Below, one piece after another: positions 17,401 to 24,994 of a stretch of 64,000 nt of DNA; the first letter of the stretch is position 1, and each line of letters opens with the position of its first letter. The position numbers and the translations under genes are program-made. The stretch is from Nitratireductor aquimarinus (GTDB taxonomy: Bacteria > Pseudomonadota > Alphaproteobacteria > Rhizobiales > Rhizobiaceae). Location: assembly GCF_017255295.1 (NCBI RefSeq), contig NZ_JAFKDE010000007.1, forward strand, positions 62,001-126,000, given 5' to 3'. The notes under the pieces are model-generated. The model had not been told where the DNA came from. It saw only the letters and a program-made list of their open reading frames with translations, and made no database searches.

Positions 17401-17447
17401 AAGCGCCCTCGCCCTTCGACAGGCTCAGGATGAGGGCTGTTGAAGCG
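17401..17447 (+). repeat. Dispersed repeat, copy 3
   Basis: Near-identical to copy 1 (aagcgccctcgcccttcgac, then aggctcaggatgagggctgt), starting 60 bp upstream of the GIY-YIG start codon. Confidence 0.85.
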
Positions 17448-17477
17448 CTGCGCCTGTCATCCACCCACATTGCGACA

Positions 17478-17526
17478 GCGCTAAAGTAGCCCTCATCCTG
17501 AGCCTGTCGAAGGGCGAGGGCGCCCG
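17478..17526 (-). repeat. Dispersed repeat, copy 4 (inverted)
   Basis: Reverse-complement copy, about 30 bp after copy 3 and ending 17 bp before the livF stop. Shares flanking aaagta and gcgcc bases with copy 2. Confidence 0.85.
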
Positions 17527-17542
17527 GGACCAACGTCCCGCG

Positions 17543-18250
17543 TCACCCCACCCCCACATAACGGTGCACCATGTCCGGGTCTTCCCGCAGGCGCTCCACA
17601 TCCACCGTCTCGCGGTTGCGGCCGTTCTCGATGAAGGCGACGCGATCCGCCACGGGCAGAACGGCATCAACCCGCTGCTCGACAAGGATGGTGGAAACGC
17701 CGCGCTCGCGCAGCCCCGCCACGGTCTCGCGAATGCGCGCGATCATCGAGGGCATGAGACCCTCCGTCGGCTCATCCAGAAGCAGCACCTGCGGCTCAAG
17801 ACAGAGCGCGCGCGCCATGGCCAGCATTTGCTGCTCGCCGCCCGAAAGCGTGCCGGAGCGCTGCTTCAGCCGCTCGCGCAAAACCGGGAAGAGATCGAGC
17901 ACGCTGTCACGCGTGGCAGCACCCTTGCCGCGTGTCATCAGCCCGATCTCGATGTTCTCGCCCACGGTCAGTTCCGAAAACAGCCGACGCCCCTGCGGCA
18001 CATAGGCAACGCCGGCTTTCGGAACCTCGTGCGGCGCGAGGCTATTCAACTCCACATCGCCAAGCAGAATGCGGCCTGCCGTTGCCGGCACCAGCCCCAT
18101 GATCGTCTTCAGCGCCGTGGTCTTGCCTGCGCCATTGCGGCCAAGCAGGCAAAGCACCTCGCCGGAGCGTAACTCCAGATCGAAACCGCGCAGCACCTGC
18201 ACATGGCCATAGGCACTGTCGACATTTTCCATTTTCAGGGCAGCCGTCAT
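17543..18250 (-). CDS. Branched-chain-amino-acid-type ABC transporter ATPase (LivF-like)
   Basis: 235-aa ATP-binding protein of the HAAT importer family. Walker A is LLGRNGAGKTT, the signature is LSGGEQQMLAMARAL, and Walker B is VLLLDEPTEGL, where the EGL ending is typical of LivF. Start ATG 18250 lies 1 nt after the LivG-like stop, and a longer frame to 18319 would overlap that gene. Last gene of a five-gene importer operon (SBP, LivH, LivM, LivG, LivF). The substrate cannot be read from the ATPase. Confidence 0.9.
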   Translation of the reverse strand: MTAALKMENVDSAYGHVQVLRGFDLELRSGEVLCLLGRNGAGKTTALKTIMGLVPATAGRILLGDVELNSLAPHEVPKAGVAYVPQGRRLFSELTVGENIEIGLMTRGKGAATRDSVLDLFPVLRERLKQRSGTLSGGEQQMLAMARALCLEPQVLLLDEPTEGLMPSMIARIRETVAGLRERGVSTILVEQRVDAVLPVADRVAFIENGRNRETVDVERLREDPDMVHRYVGVG

Positions 18251-18251
18251 C

Positions 18252-18992
18252 TCAACCTCCGAGATAGGCTTGCTGGACGGCCTGGTTGGCGCGGATCTCG
18301 GCAGGCGCGCCCTGCGCAAGAATGCGCCCCTGCTCCATCACCGTGATGCGCTCGGCAAGCGCCATGACCACATCCATGTTGTGTTCAATCAGAAGCACCG
18401 TCGCCTCCTCGCCGATCTGGCGCACCAGCGCGATGAAATTCTCGATCTCGCTGTCGGAGAGACCCTGCGTGGGTTCATCGAGGATCAGGAGACGCGGCCG
18501 CAGCGCCAGCCCCATCGCCACTTCAAGCAGCCGCTGATGCCCGTAAGACAGATTGCCGGCCACCTTTTGCGCGTGCTCCGCAAGGCCCACCTTCTCCAGC
18601 GCGTCCATCCCGTGTTCGGTGAGCGCGCGCGCTGAAAGCCCCCGCGCGTGGTCATCGATCAACTGCCGCTGAACCGCCAGCGCCACATTGTCGAAGGCCG
18701 TCAGATTGGCGAACACGCTGGTGATCTGGAACGTGTAGGCGATGCCGGCGCGCACCCGCTTGTGGGCCGGCATCTGCGAAATGTCCTGCCCGTCGAAAAC
18801 CACGCGTCCTTCCGTCGGCGCAACACGCCCGCAGATGAGGCTCACAAAGGTCGTCTTGCCGGCCCCGTTCGGGCCGATGATGGCGTGGGTCTCTCCCTCG
18901 GGCAGCGCGAAGTCGACACCATCGACCGCGCGCAGCCCCCCGAAGGCGCGCGCAAGGCCCCTGGTTTCAAGAAGCGGACTCACGGCAGCCAT
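18252..18992 (-). CDS. Branched-chain-amino-acid-type ABC transporter ATPase (LivG-like)
   Basis: 246-aa HAAT-family ATPase. Walker A IIGPNGAGKTT, signature LSYGHQRLLEVAMGL (the Y variant typical of LivG), Walker B LLILDEPTQGLSD. The C-terminus AYLGG matches LivG family ends. Start ATG 18992 has AGGTGG 5 nt upstream. The alternative GTG at 19001 would overlap its own ribosome site. It overlaps the LivM-like gene by 13 nt, consistent with coupled translation. Confidence 0.9.
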   Translation of the reverse strand: MAAVSPLLETRGLARAFGGLRAVDGVDFALPEGETHAIIGPNGAGKTTFVSLICGRVAPTEGRVVFDGQDISQMPAHKRVRAGIAYTFQITSVFANLTAFDNVALAVQRQLIDDHARGLSARALTEHGMDALEKVGLAEHAQKVAGNLSYGHQRLLEVAMGLALRPRLLILDEPTQGLSDSEIENFIALVRQIGEEATVLLIEHNMDVVMALAERITVMEQGRILAQGAPAEIRANQAVQQAYLGG

Positions 18993-19945
18993 GGCAACCA
19001 CCTTTCACGCACCGTACCGGTGATGCCTTTGGGGAAGAACAGAATGACGCCGATCAGCACCAGACCGACCACCAGCAGATGCGCGGTGGTGTAGCTCGAC
19101 GCGGTGTCTATGACATAGAACATGAACAGGGTGCCGATGAGCGGGCCGAGTGTCGTCGCGGCACCGCCGACCAGCACCCAGAGCAGCGGCAGAATGGAAT
19201 ACTGGATCGCCGCAAAACCAGACCCGACATAGCCGAACAGCACCGCATAGGCAGCGCCCGAGGCGGCGCAGAAAATGCCCGAAAGCACCATCGACATGAG
19301 CTTGTTGGCAAACACGTCATAGCCCAGCATGCGCATGCGCTCCTCGTTCTCGCGAATGGCGATCAGCGAGCGGCCATAGGGCGCGCGCACCAGAAACAGG
19401 ATCGCTCCCAGAACCAGCGTGAAAAGCGAAAGCGCGACGAGATAGCGGGTGGAGGGATCGGAGAGATCGAGCGCCCCGCCGGGAAATTCCAGAACGCGCG
19501 AGGCCTGCGGCAGAACGAGTCCTTCCTCGCCGCGCGTATAGGTCGTGAAGTAAAGGGTCATCAGATAGAAGACCTGCGCGAACATCAGCGTGACGATCAT
19601 GAACGCGACGCCGGTTGTGCGCAGCGCCAGAAAGCCGACGACCAGCGCCAGCGCCGCACCGGCGGCAAGCCCCGTCCCGAAGGCCGGCCAGACGCTCCAT
19701 TCCAGATGGTAGATCGTCAGCCCCGCCCCGTAGAGCCCGGCGGCGAAGAACATGGCGTGGCCGAGGCTGAGCAGTCCCGTGTAGCCAAAGGCCAGATTGT
19801 AGCCCATGGCGAAAACGGCCAGCACCAGAACGCGTGCAAACACGCCGCGATGATATTCCGGCAGCAGAAAGTTGAGCGCCAGAAGCAGGAGGACCACGCC
19901 GACATGAAGGGCAATGGTCTTTGCAGAAGGGGTCAGTCTGGTCAT
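18980..19945 (-). CDS. Branched-chain-amino-acid-type ABC transporter permease (LivM-like)
   Basis: 321-aa inner-membrane permease with about eight to ten hydrophobic segments. The LivM signatures YNLAFGYTGLLSLGHAMFFAAG and the EAA-like cytoplasmic loop RSLIAIRENEERMRMLGYD are visible. ATG overlaps the LivH-like stop by 4 nt. Pairs with the LivH-like permease to form the membrane channel. Confidence 0.9.
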   Translation of the reverse strand: MTRLTPSAKTIALHVGVVLLLLALNFLLPEYHRGVFARVLVLAVFAMGYNLAFGYTGLLSLGHAMFFAAGLYGAGLTIYHLEWSVWPAFGTGLAAGAALALVVGFLALRTTGVAFMIVTLMFAQVFYLMTLYFTTYTRGEEGLVLPQASRVLEFPGGALDLSDPSTRYLVALSLFTLVLGAILFLVRAPYGRSLIAIRENEERMRMLGYDVFANKLMSMVLSGIFCAASGAAYAVLFGYVGSGFAAIQYSILPLLWVLVGGAATTLGPLIGTLFMFYVIDTASSYTTAHLLVVGLVLIGVILFFPKGITGTVRERWLPWLP

Positions 19946-20823
19946 CGCGCGGCCTCTCCGAAAAGGCCCTGCGGGCGAAACACCAGGATCATCGCGACCG
20001 CCAGCGTCGCCAGCATCTTGGCGAGCGTCGGTGAGAAGAACATCGAGATGATGCCATCCGACAGGCCGATCAGCACCGCCGCCAGAACCGTGCCACGCAG
20101 CGAACCCAGACCGCCGATGATCACGACGATGAACGACAGAAGCAGTGGATCGTGACCCATCAGGTAATGCGCCTGCTGGATGGGCACGATCAGCACGGCC
20201 GCCACGGCGGCAAGCCCCGCCCCCAGCGCAAACACGCCGGCATAGACGCGCCCGACCGGAATGCCGAAGGCCTGCGCCGTCTCACGGTCGAACTGGGTGG
20301 CGCGCATGACGAGGCCGATCTTCGTGCGCGTCAGCACAAACCATGTCGCCAGCATCATCAGGATGGAGAAGCCGATCACCGCGAGTTTGTAGGCGGAATA
20401 GCCAAACCAGGGCAGCTGCATGCGGTAATTGAACGGCGCTTCGACCGGCCGCGCCTCCGGCCCGTAAAACGTCAGGGCGAGCTGCTGGATGATGTACATC
20501 AGGCCGATCGTGGCAACGATGGTCGCCTCCGGCTCATATTTGAGCCGGCTCAAGACCAGCCGCTCGGCAACAAAGGCGATGGCAGCCACCACAAGCGGGC
20601 TCAGCACCAGCGCCACCAGAAAGCCGATCGCCGGATGACCGCCGAACAACGACGCGAACCACCAGGCGAGTACCGCGCCCAGCATGTAGAACTCGCCATG
20701 GGCGACGTTCACCACCCGCATGACGCCGAAGACCAGTGACAGGCCAAGCGCCATCAGCGCCAGCACAGCCGCCGTCACCAGCCCTTCAAGCGTGGCGAGA
20801 AGAAAATACGGACCGAAGGCCAT
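19942..20823 (-). CDS. Branched-chain-amino-acid-type ABC transporter permease (LivH-like)
   Basis: 293-aa permease with about eight membrane helices. It contains ALGLSLVFGVMRVVNVAHGE near the N-terminus and the EAA-like loop VMRATQFDRETAQAFGIPV, both typical of LivH. It starts with ATG at 20823, 141 bp from the binding-protein stop; that gap contains a palindromic repeat that may lower read-through from the SBP gene. Confidence 0.9.
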   Translation of the reverse strand: MAFGPYFLLATLEGLVTAAVLALMALGLSLVFGVMRVVNVAHGEFYMLGAVLAWWFASLFGGHPAIGFLVALVLSPLVVAAIAFVAERLVLSRLKYEPEATIVATIGLMYIIQQLALTFYGPEARPVEAPFNYRMQLPWFGYSAYKLAVIGFSILMMLATWFVLTRTKIGLVMRATQFDRETAQAFGIPVGRVYAGVFALGAGLAAVAAVLIVPIQQAHYLMGHDPLLLSFIVVIIGGLGSLRGTVLAAVLIGLSDGIISMFFSPTLAKMLATLAVAMILVFRPQGLFGEAAR

Positions 20824-20901
20824 TCACAAACGCACTTTCATGAAAGGAGCCGAAGACACGCCGCCGAACCGTCCCATGGGAAAAGCCGCAACGCTGACGT
20901 T

Positions 20902-20941
20902 CCCTCTCCCCGCATGCGGGGGAGAGGGCAAGGGTGAGGGG
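20902..20941. repeat. Palindromic repeat between the binding-protein and LivH-like genes
   Basis: CCCTCTCCCCGCATGCGG then GGGAGAGGG, a near-perfect inverted repeat, followed by caagggtgagggg. This sequence type recurs in many proteobacterial genomes. It sits in the mRNA between SBP and permease genes and could act as a stabiliser or attenuator. Confidence 0.75.
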
Positions 20942-20964
20942 CAAACACCGCCCGCCTTGATGTC

Positions 20965-22269
20965 TTAGAACGACATCGCCGTGTAGTCGGCCTCGGGCTC
21001 GTAAGCGCCATCCTCGATGGAGGTGCGGTGCACCACTTCGAGCTTCCCGTCCTTCACCTGGCTGATGCTCTGCTCGCCGAAGACCTGGTGGATCTTGCCG
21101 TTGAACAGCTTCTTGCCCTGCGGATGGTCCGGGCCGGCGTCCATCCCGGTCATCGCCTCGGTGGCCTCGATCATGGCGGCGCGGTCATCCGGCCCCTTGT
21201 AGTCGCAGGCTTCCATCGCGGCCTTGATGACGTTGAGCGTCTCCCAGCAGCCGAACATGTGAGCGGCGGTGGAGATGTCCTTGCCGTCATTCACGCTCGC
21301 GCCATTGTCGTCGATGCCCACCGTCTCGCGATAGGCGGTGACATAGTCCGGCTGATCCGGCTGCGCGTAGCGCGGCATGCCTTCCCAGAAATGGCTTCCT
21401 TCAAGGAATTCCAGACCCGGGCTTGCGATATCGACGGCCTCGAGCGAGTCGATGAAGCCGAAGAGCTGCGGCCCGCCGGAGCCGAAGAACTCGCCCATTT
21501 CCTTCACGAAGGTGAGCACGGCCGGGCCGACCATGACGTGATAAATCACGTCCGTGTCGCGCGGGATCTGCGGGAAATAGCGTGTGAACGAGGTCTCCGT
21601 CGGCGGGATCGGCACCTTGGCCACCACCTGCCCGCCCTGCGCCTCGATGGCCGGGGTGAAGAAGTCGCGGTGGTCATGTCCGAACGCATAGTCCGGATAG
21701 ACCAGCGTGACCTTCTTGCCGAGATTGTCGGCAATCCACGGCGCCATGGAGCGGGCCTGCGACTTCACATCGGTGATGCCCGGCTGCACGCAGTAGCGGT
21801 TCAGCTTGCCGGATGCGACGTGATAGCCCTCGCTGACCACGTAATAGGGAATTTTCAGCTCGCCCGCCGCCGGAGCCGAACCGACGACCACGTGGCTGAA
21901 CAGCGTTCCGTAAACCAGATCGACCTTGTGCTGGTTGGCGAATTTCTCGACCACCTCGGCACCGCGCTTCGGGTCCGTGCCGTCATCCTCGATCACGATT
22001 TCGAGCGGCCGCCCGTTGATGCCGCCGGCATCGTTGATGCGCTTGGCCGCCGCCGCCGTGACGCGATCGTACCAACGGCCATAAGCCGCGCCGATGCCCG
22101 TGCGGTGGCACTGGAAACCGATCTTGATGGGCTCGGAAGACTGCGCCTGCCCGTAACGCACGAAGCCGGGCGCGGCGATGAGACCGGCCGCAGCGCCGAG
22201 GCCCTTGAGCGCCGACCTGCGGCTGAGACCGCTGTTTAAATTAACCAGAGACTTGCGATTTTCACTCAT
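20965..22269 (-). CDS. Branched-chain-amino-acid-type ABC transporter substrate-binding protein, Tat-exported
   Basis: 434-aa periplasmic-binding protein (Peripla_BP_6/LivK type). The N-terminus has a twin-arginine signal, SRRSALKGLGAAAGLIAAPG, so it is probably exported folded. The mature domain shows KIGFQCHRTGIGAAYGRWYD and GGINGRPLEIVIEDDGTDP. ATG 22269 has GGGGAA upstream. Longer frames run into the promoter. Ligand unknown. The shared operator with the molybdenum-hydroxylase operon hints at a heterocyclic acid or amide rather than an amino acid. Confidence 0.88.
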   Translation of the reverse strand: MSENRKSLVNLNSGLSRRSALKGLGAAAGLIAAPGFVRYGQAQSSEPIKIGFQCHRTGIGAAYGRWYDRVTAAAAKRINDAGGINGRPLEIVIEDDGTDPKRGAEVVEKFANQHKVDLVYGTLFSHVVVGSAPAAGELKIPYYVVSEGYHVASGKLNRYCVQPGITDVKSQARSMAPWIADNLGKKVTLVYPDYAFGHDHRDFFTPAIEAQGGQVVAKVPIPPTETSFTRYFPQIPRDTDVIYHVMVGPAVLTFVKEMGEFFGSGGPQLFGFIDSLEAVDIASPGLEFLEGSHFWEGMPRYAQPDQPDYVTAYRETVGIDDNGASVNDGKDISTAAHMFGCWETLNVIKAAMEACDYKGPDDRAAMIEATEAMTGMDAGPDHPQGKKLFNGKIHQVFGEQSISQVKDGKLEVVHRTSIEDGAYEPEADYTAMSF

Positions 22270-22306
22270 GCCGGTTCCCCATTGTTGTGATCGTTTGACC
22301 GAGCAT

Positions 22307-22340
22307 TTCCAACGGTTGGAAGCATTTTCCAGCGTTGGAA
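22307..22340. promoter_or_regulatory. Two tandem palindromes upstream of the importer operon
   Basis: TTCCAACGGTTGGAA (22307-22321) and TTCCAGCGTTGGAA (22327-22340). The dyad centres are about 20 bp apart, two helical turns, as expected for a dimeric regulator binding twice on one DNA face. They lie 38-71 bp upstream of the substrate-binding protein start. Confidence 0.65.
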
Positions 22341-22343
22341 AAA

Positions 22344-22362
22344 TCACTTGTGTACAAACTAA
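22344..22362. promoter_or_regulatory. Operator-like site, copy 2 (importer promoter)
   Basis: TCACTTGTGTACAAACTAA with the palindromic core TTGTGTACAA. Fifteen of 19 positions equal the reverse complement of 15978-15996 at the catabolic operon. Confidence 0.65.
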
Positions 22363-22555
22363 ATCACCAATCCAATCCCTTGGCAACAGGACATGCCCCA
22401 AGGGAAACGCGCCTGTCTTTTAAAACATTTTAAGTCGCAGCGGAATTGCAGACGGGGGACAAAGTGACGAAGAAACAAAGAGTTACCAAGAAGACCCGCC
22501 CGGCAGAAACAGCCGTAACGCAAATGCCGGGATCAAGAAATTTTAATCCGCTTTC

Positions 22556-23968
22556 TCAGCCCACGGTGGGTGCGGAGAGCAGCCAGAGGCCAAAAACGGT
22601 GTAACCGACCATCAGCGCGGCAAGCGGAATCTGGCTGATGGTCGCCACCCGCGCAGAGCCGAAATGCCGATAGGCGATCAGATGCGACAGGACAACGGCC
22701 AGCACATGCCCGCCAATGATCGCCACCGCCTGCGCGTTCCAGATCAGCCACGCAGACCGCGCGCCGAGCGTCGCGCCGGCCTGCACATGCATCCCCGCCG
22801 TGCCGAACAGGTTCCAGCCCTGCATCAACGGGTCGGAGAGCGCGGCAAGCGCATACTGGCTGTTGATGGTGAACCCCACCAGATAATGCGAGAAATGATA
22901 GGCGAGCGCGATGGGGATGATCGACCAGGCCAGAAGACCGCCCGTCTTCACGACATCCGCCTCCCCCACAAACCGGCAACCCAGCCAGACCGAGCCCATG
23001 AAGGCGGAAAACAGAAGCACGAACATCAGGGCGAGCCCCAGCGAGTTCGCCCCGACAACCGCCGAACGGCCGGGGAATTCCAGCGGGTTGATGCCGATGA
23101 GATCGAGCCAGAAGAATGTGTGCGTGAGCCCGTCGAAGGACACCGAGCTTAAGGCCAGAAGCAGAAAGGCGATGCCGGAAAGCGGCAGCGCCGCGGCCTC
23201 TCCAAGCTTGTAGCCCGGCAGGCCGATCACCAGCCGCCGCCCCCTGTCGCCAGCCTCCAGCGCAAAGAAGGAAAGGCGCGAGAGCATGGTGAAGAACAGC
23301 GACAGAAACTCCACCCGGCCGCTCCAGCGCTCATGCCCGAACAGGACCATGCCCGCAAAGGTGAAGCCCCAGTAGAGCGAGACGGCAATCGCAAGCCTTT
23401 CGGGGTCGGAAGGCGCAAGATAGACAAGCTCGAACCAGGCAAAGCCGAACAGCGTCACAAAGGCCGGCCACATCCCCAGCCAGGCGGGCAGACGCCAGAA
23501 CCCGTCTTTCGGAACACCCGCACGCACCAGCATGCGCCACGGCCCATACCAGGGGTTGATCCAGTCCCAGACATTGCCAAGAACGCCCTGCACAATGGTC
23601 ACGCCGACCCACAGAAGCGTCCAGATCACCAGCGGCAGCGGATTGGAAAGCGGATCGCGGCTGCCGTAAAACCCGGCAAACACAAGACCTGCAAGGGCAA
23701 GGAATGAGAGCGTGCTTAAAAGCGCACGCCCATCCAGCGGCATCGGAAACAGCCCAGCCCTTCTTGCCGAAAGTCGCTCGAAACCATGCACCGGCAGAAA
23801 GACCAGAACCAGAAAGCTCAGCGCAACGGAGAGCATGCCGCCGAACAGGTAATAATCGGTCGGCAGAAGCAGAACATGGCCGCGCTCGGAGGCATGGGCC
23901 AGCGCCTCACCGGCGGCGGCGCACAACGCGGCCCCGGTCAGAAACGCACGCGATACAGGCGTTTTCAT
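22556..23968 (-). CDS. Multi-pass membrane protein of unknown function
   Basis: 470-aa protein with a cleavable or anchoring N-terminal signal (AFLTGAALCAAAGEALA), then HASERGHVLLLPTDYY and about eleven hydrophobic segments. Conserved-looking aromatic/His sites include VWDWINPWYGPW, FFWLDLIGINP and AYHFSHYL. Some homologous-looking membrane proteins are labelled fenitrothion hydrolase in databases, but that label cannot be confirmed here. It overlaps the GntR gene by 4 nt (23965-23968), so the two are co-transcribed. Confidence 0.6.
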   Translation of the reverse strand: MKTPVSRAFLTGAALCAAAGEALAHASERGHVLLLPTDYYLFGGMLSVALSFLVLVFLPVHGFERLSARRAGLFPMPLDGRALLSTLSFLALAGLVFAGFYGSRDPLSNPLPLVIWTLLWVGVTIVQGVLGNVWDWINPWYGPWRMLVRAGVPKDGFWRLPAWLGMWPAFVTLFGFAWFELVYLAPSDPERLAIAVSLYWGFTFAGMVLFGHERWSGRVEFLSLFFTMLSRLSFFALEAGDRGRRLVIGLPGYKLGEAAALPLSGIAFLLLALSSVSFDGLTHTFFWLDLIGINPLEFPGRSAVVGANSLGLALMFVLLFSAFMGSVWLGCRFVGEADVVKTGGLLAWSIIPIALAYHFSHYLVGFTINSQYALAALSDPLMQGWNLFGTAGMHVQAGATLGARSAWLIWNAQAVAIIGGHVLAVVLSHLIAYRHFGSARVATISQIPLAALMVGYTVFGLWLLSAPTVG

Positions 23969-24735
23969 GCCTGTTTTCCGTGGTCTCCAGCCGTTGTTCC
24001 ATCAAGATCGGCAAGTGTGAACACGTCGACGGTCAGCCCCACATGCTCTTTCATCAGCGCCAGCACCCCCTCCAGATTTCTGTCCAGGGCAAGCTCCATG
24101 AGTTGCGTGTGCTGGTCAAGGGACATGGCCGCATCGAGCGCGGCAATGGCCGCCTCATGACCATCCTCCGCACCCGCCGCCGCGCGCAGCGTCGGCGTGA
24201 CCGTCAGAAAGATGTGATGCCGGCAGAGCTGCCCCCAGATCTGGGTGTAGAAGTGCTTTAGCCAGGTGGCGTCCGCCGCAGAAAGCAGCGCTTCGTGAAA
24301 GGCCTGATGCCGCTCCACCCATTCATGCAAGGCGTCGTCGGAAAGCCCCTCGGCCGGTATCTGGCAGCGAGAAAGACGATAATGCGCCGTGACGACGGCA
24401 GCCTCCCAGTCGGCGTCGCCCTTGCGAATGGATTCCTCCAAAAGCGTGTTTTCCACCGCAAGCCGCGCCTTGGAGAGGTCTTCAAGCTCCGCGCGCGAAA
24501 CGGGCGCAACGGCAAATCCGCGATTGCTCTCCGCCGTGACGAGACGCTCGGCCTCCAGCCGTGAAAGCGCCTCGCGCAGCGGCGTCCAGCCAAAGCCATA
24601 GGCATCGCGCAGCGCCGCAATCCGCAGCGGCTGCCCCGGCATCAGGCGCGTCGCGAGAATGTCGCGGCGCAGATGGTGATAGGCTGCCTCCGTCTTCGTC
24701 AAAGGCGCGTCATCGTCCACGACCGTATGATGCAA
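23965..24735 (-). CDS. GntR-family regulator (FCD subfamily)
   Basis: 256-aa regulator. The N-terminal winged helix (HHLRRDILATRLMPGQPLRI then TPLREALSRLEAERLV) is typical of GntR, and the C-terminal all-helical FCD domain has the spaced metal/ligand residues. It starts with TTG at 24735, supported by GAGGAGGAG just upstream and by the absence of an in-frame ATG before the DNA-binding domain. Divergent from the ABC importer at 24995; an inverted repeat of TATATATAAT lies between them and is the likely binding site. Confidence 0.85.
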   Translation of the reverse strand: MHHTVVDDDAPLTKTEAAYHHLRRDILATRLMPGQPLRIAALRDAYGFGWTPLREALSRLEAERLVTAESNRGFAVAPVSRAELEDLSKARLAVENTLLEESIRKGDADWEAAVVTAHYRLSRCQIPAEGLSDDALHEWVERHQAFHEALLSAADATWLKHFYTQIWGQLCRHHIFLTVTPTLRAAAGAEDGHEAAIAALDAAMSLDQHTQLMELALDRNLEGVLALMKEHVGLTVDVFTLADLDGTTAGDHGKQA

Positions 24736-24759
24736 AATGGCTCCTCCTCAGAACAAAAG

Positions 24760-24796
24760 TATATATAATTCAAGGGGTGTTCAACGATTATATATA
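24760..24796. promoter_or_regulatory. Candidate GntR operator (inverted repeat)
   Basis: TATATATAAT (24760-24769) and ATTATATATA (24787-24796) are perfect inverted 10-bp arms, 17 bp apart, in a very GC-rich genome. They lie between the gntR start and the -35 box of the divergent importer. Confidence 0.65.
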
Positions 24797-24800
24797 GCGT

Positions 24801-24828
24801 TTGACAGGCATAGCGCCCGCGATATGAT
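24801..24828 (+). promoter_or_regulatory. Sigma-70-type promoter of the PF04392 ABC importer
   Basis: TTGACA (24801-24806), 16-bp spacer, TATGAT (24823-24828). Transcription would begin near 24835, at the edge of the first leader hairpin. Confidence 0.65.
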
Positions 24829-24839
24829 GCCCTACGCAT

Positions 24840-24994
24840 TCGGATGGGGAGGAGACGCATCCAGCATGCAAAGCCCATCCGACAGAGGTTGATGCGGGCA
24901 AACCGGCGACCTCTGATTTGATGTTTGACATGAGATATGGCGTGGAGGCCATCCTCATGTTTCAGGCCCCTCGGGCCCCCACGGGAGGAATGAC
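24840..24994 (+). ncRNA. Structured 5' leader of the ABC importer, possible riboswitch
   Basis: Four consecutive stems fill the leader. CGGATGGG/CCCATCCG pairs 24841-24848 with 24874-24881. CAGAGGT/ACCTCTG pairs 24883-24889 with 24909-24915. ACATGAG/CTCATGT pairs 24928-24934 with 24954-24960, and holds an inner ATGGC/GCCAT. GGCCC/GGGCC pairs 24965-24969 with 24973-24977, right before the ribosome site GGGAGG. I do not recognise it as a known riboswitch class. Confidence 0.55.

Noticed and set aside
16675-17542. CRISPR array from the repeated 30-47-bp units
   Set aside because: Only four copies, in both orientations, with unequal spacing and no cas genes; they are dispersed palindromic repeats.
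22463-22605. Lys-rich GTG-initiated frame of about 46 codons on the plus strand
   Set aside because: It runs into the 3' end of the opposite membrane-protein gene, lacks a ribosome site and shows no family features.
24840-24994. TPP, cobalamin or guanidine riboswitch in the importer leader
   Set aside because: None of the conserved boxes (for example CUGAGA or the B12 box) is present, so only an unclassified structured leader is claimed.
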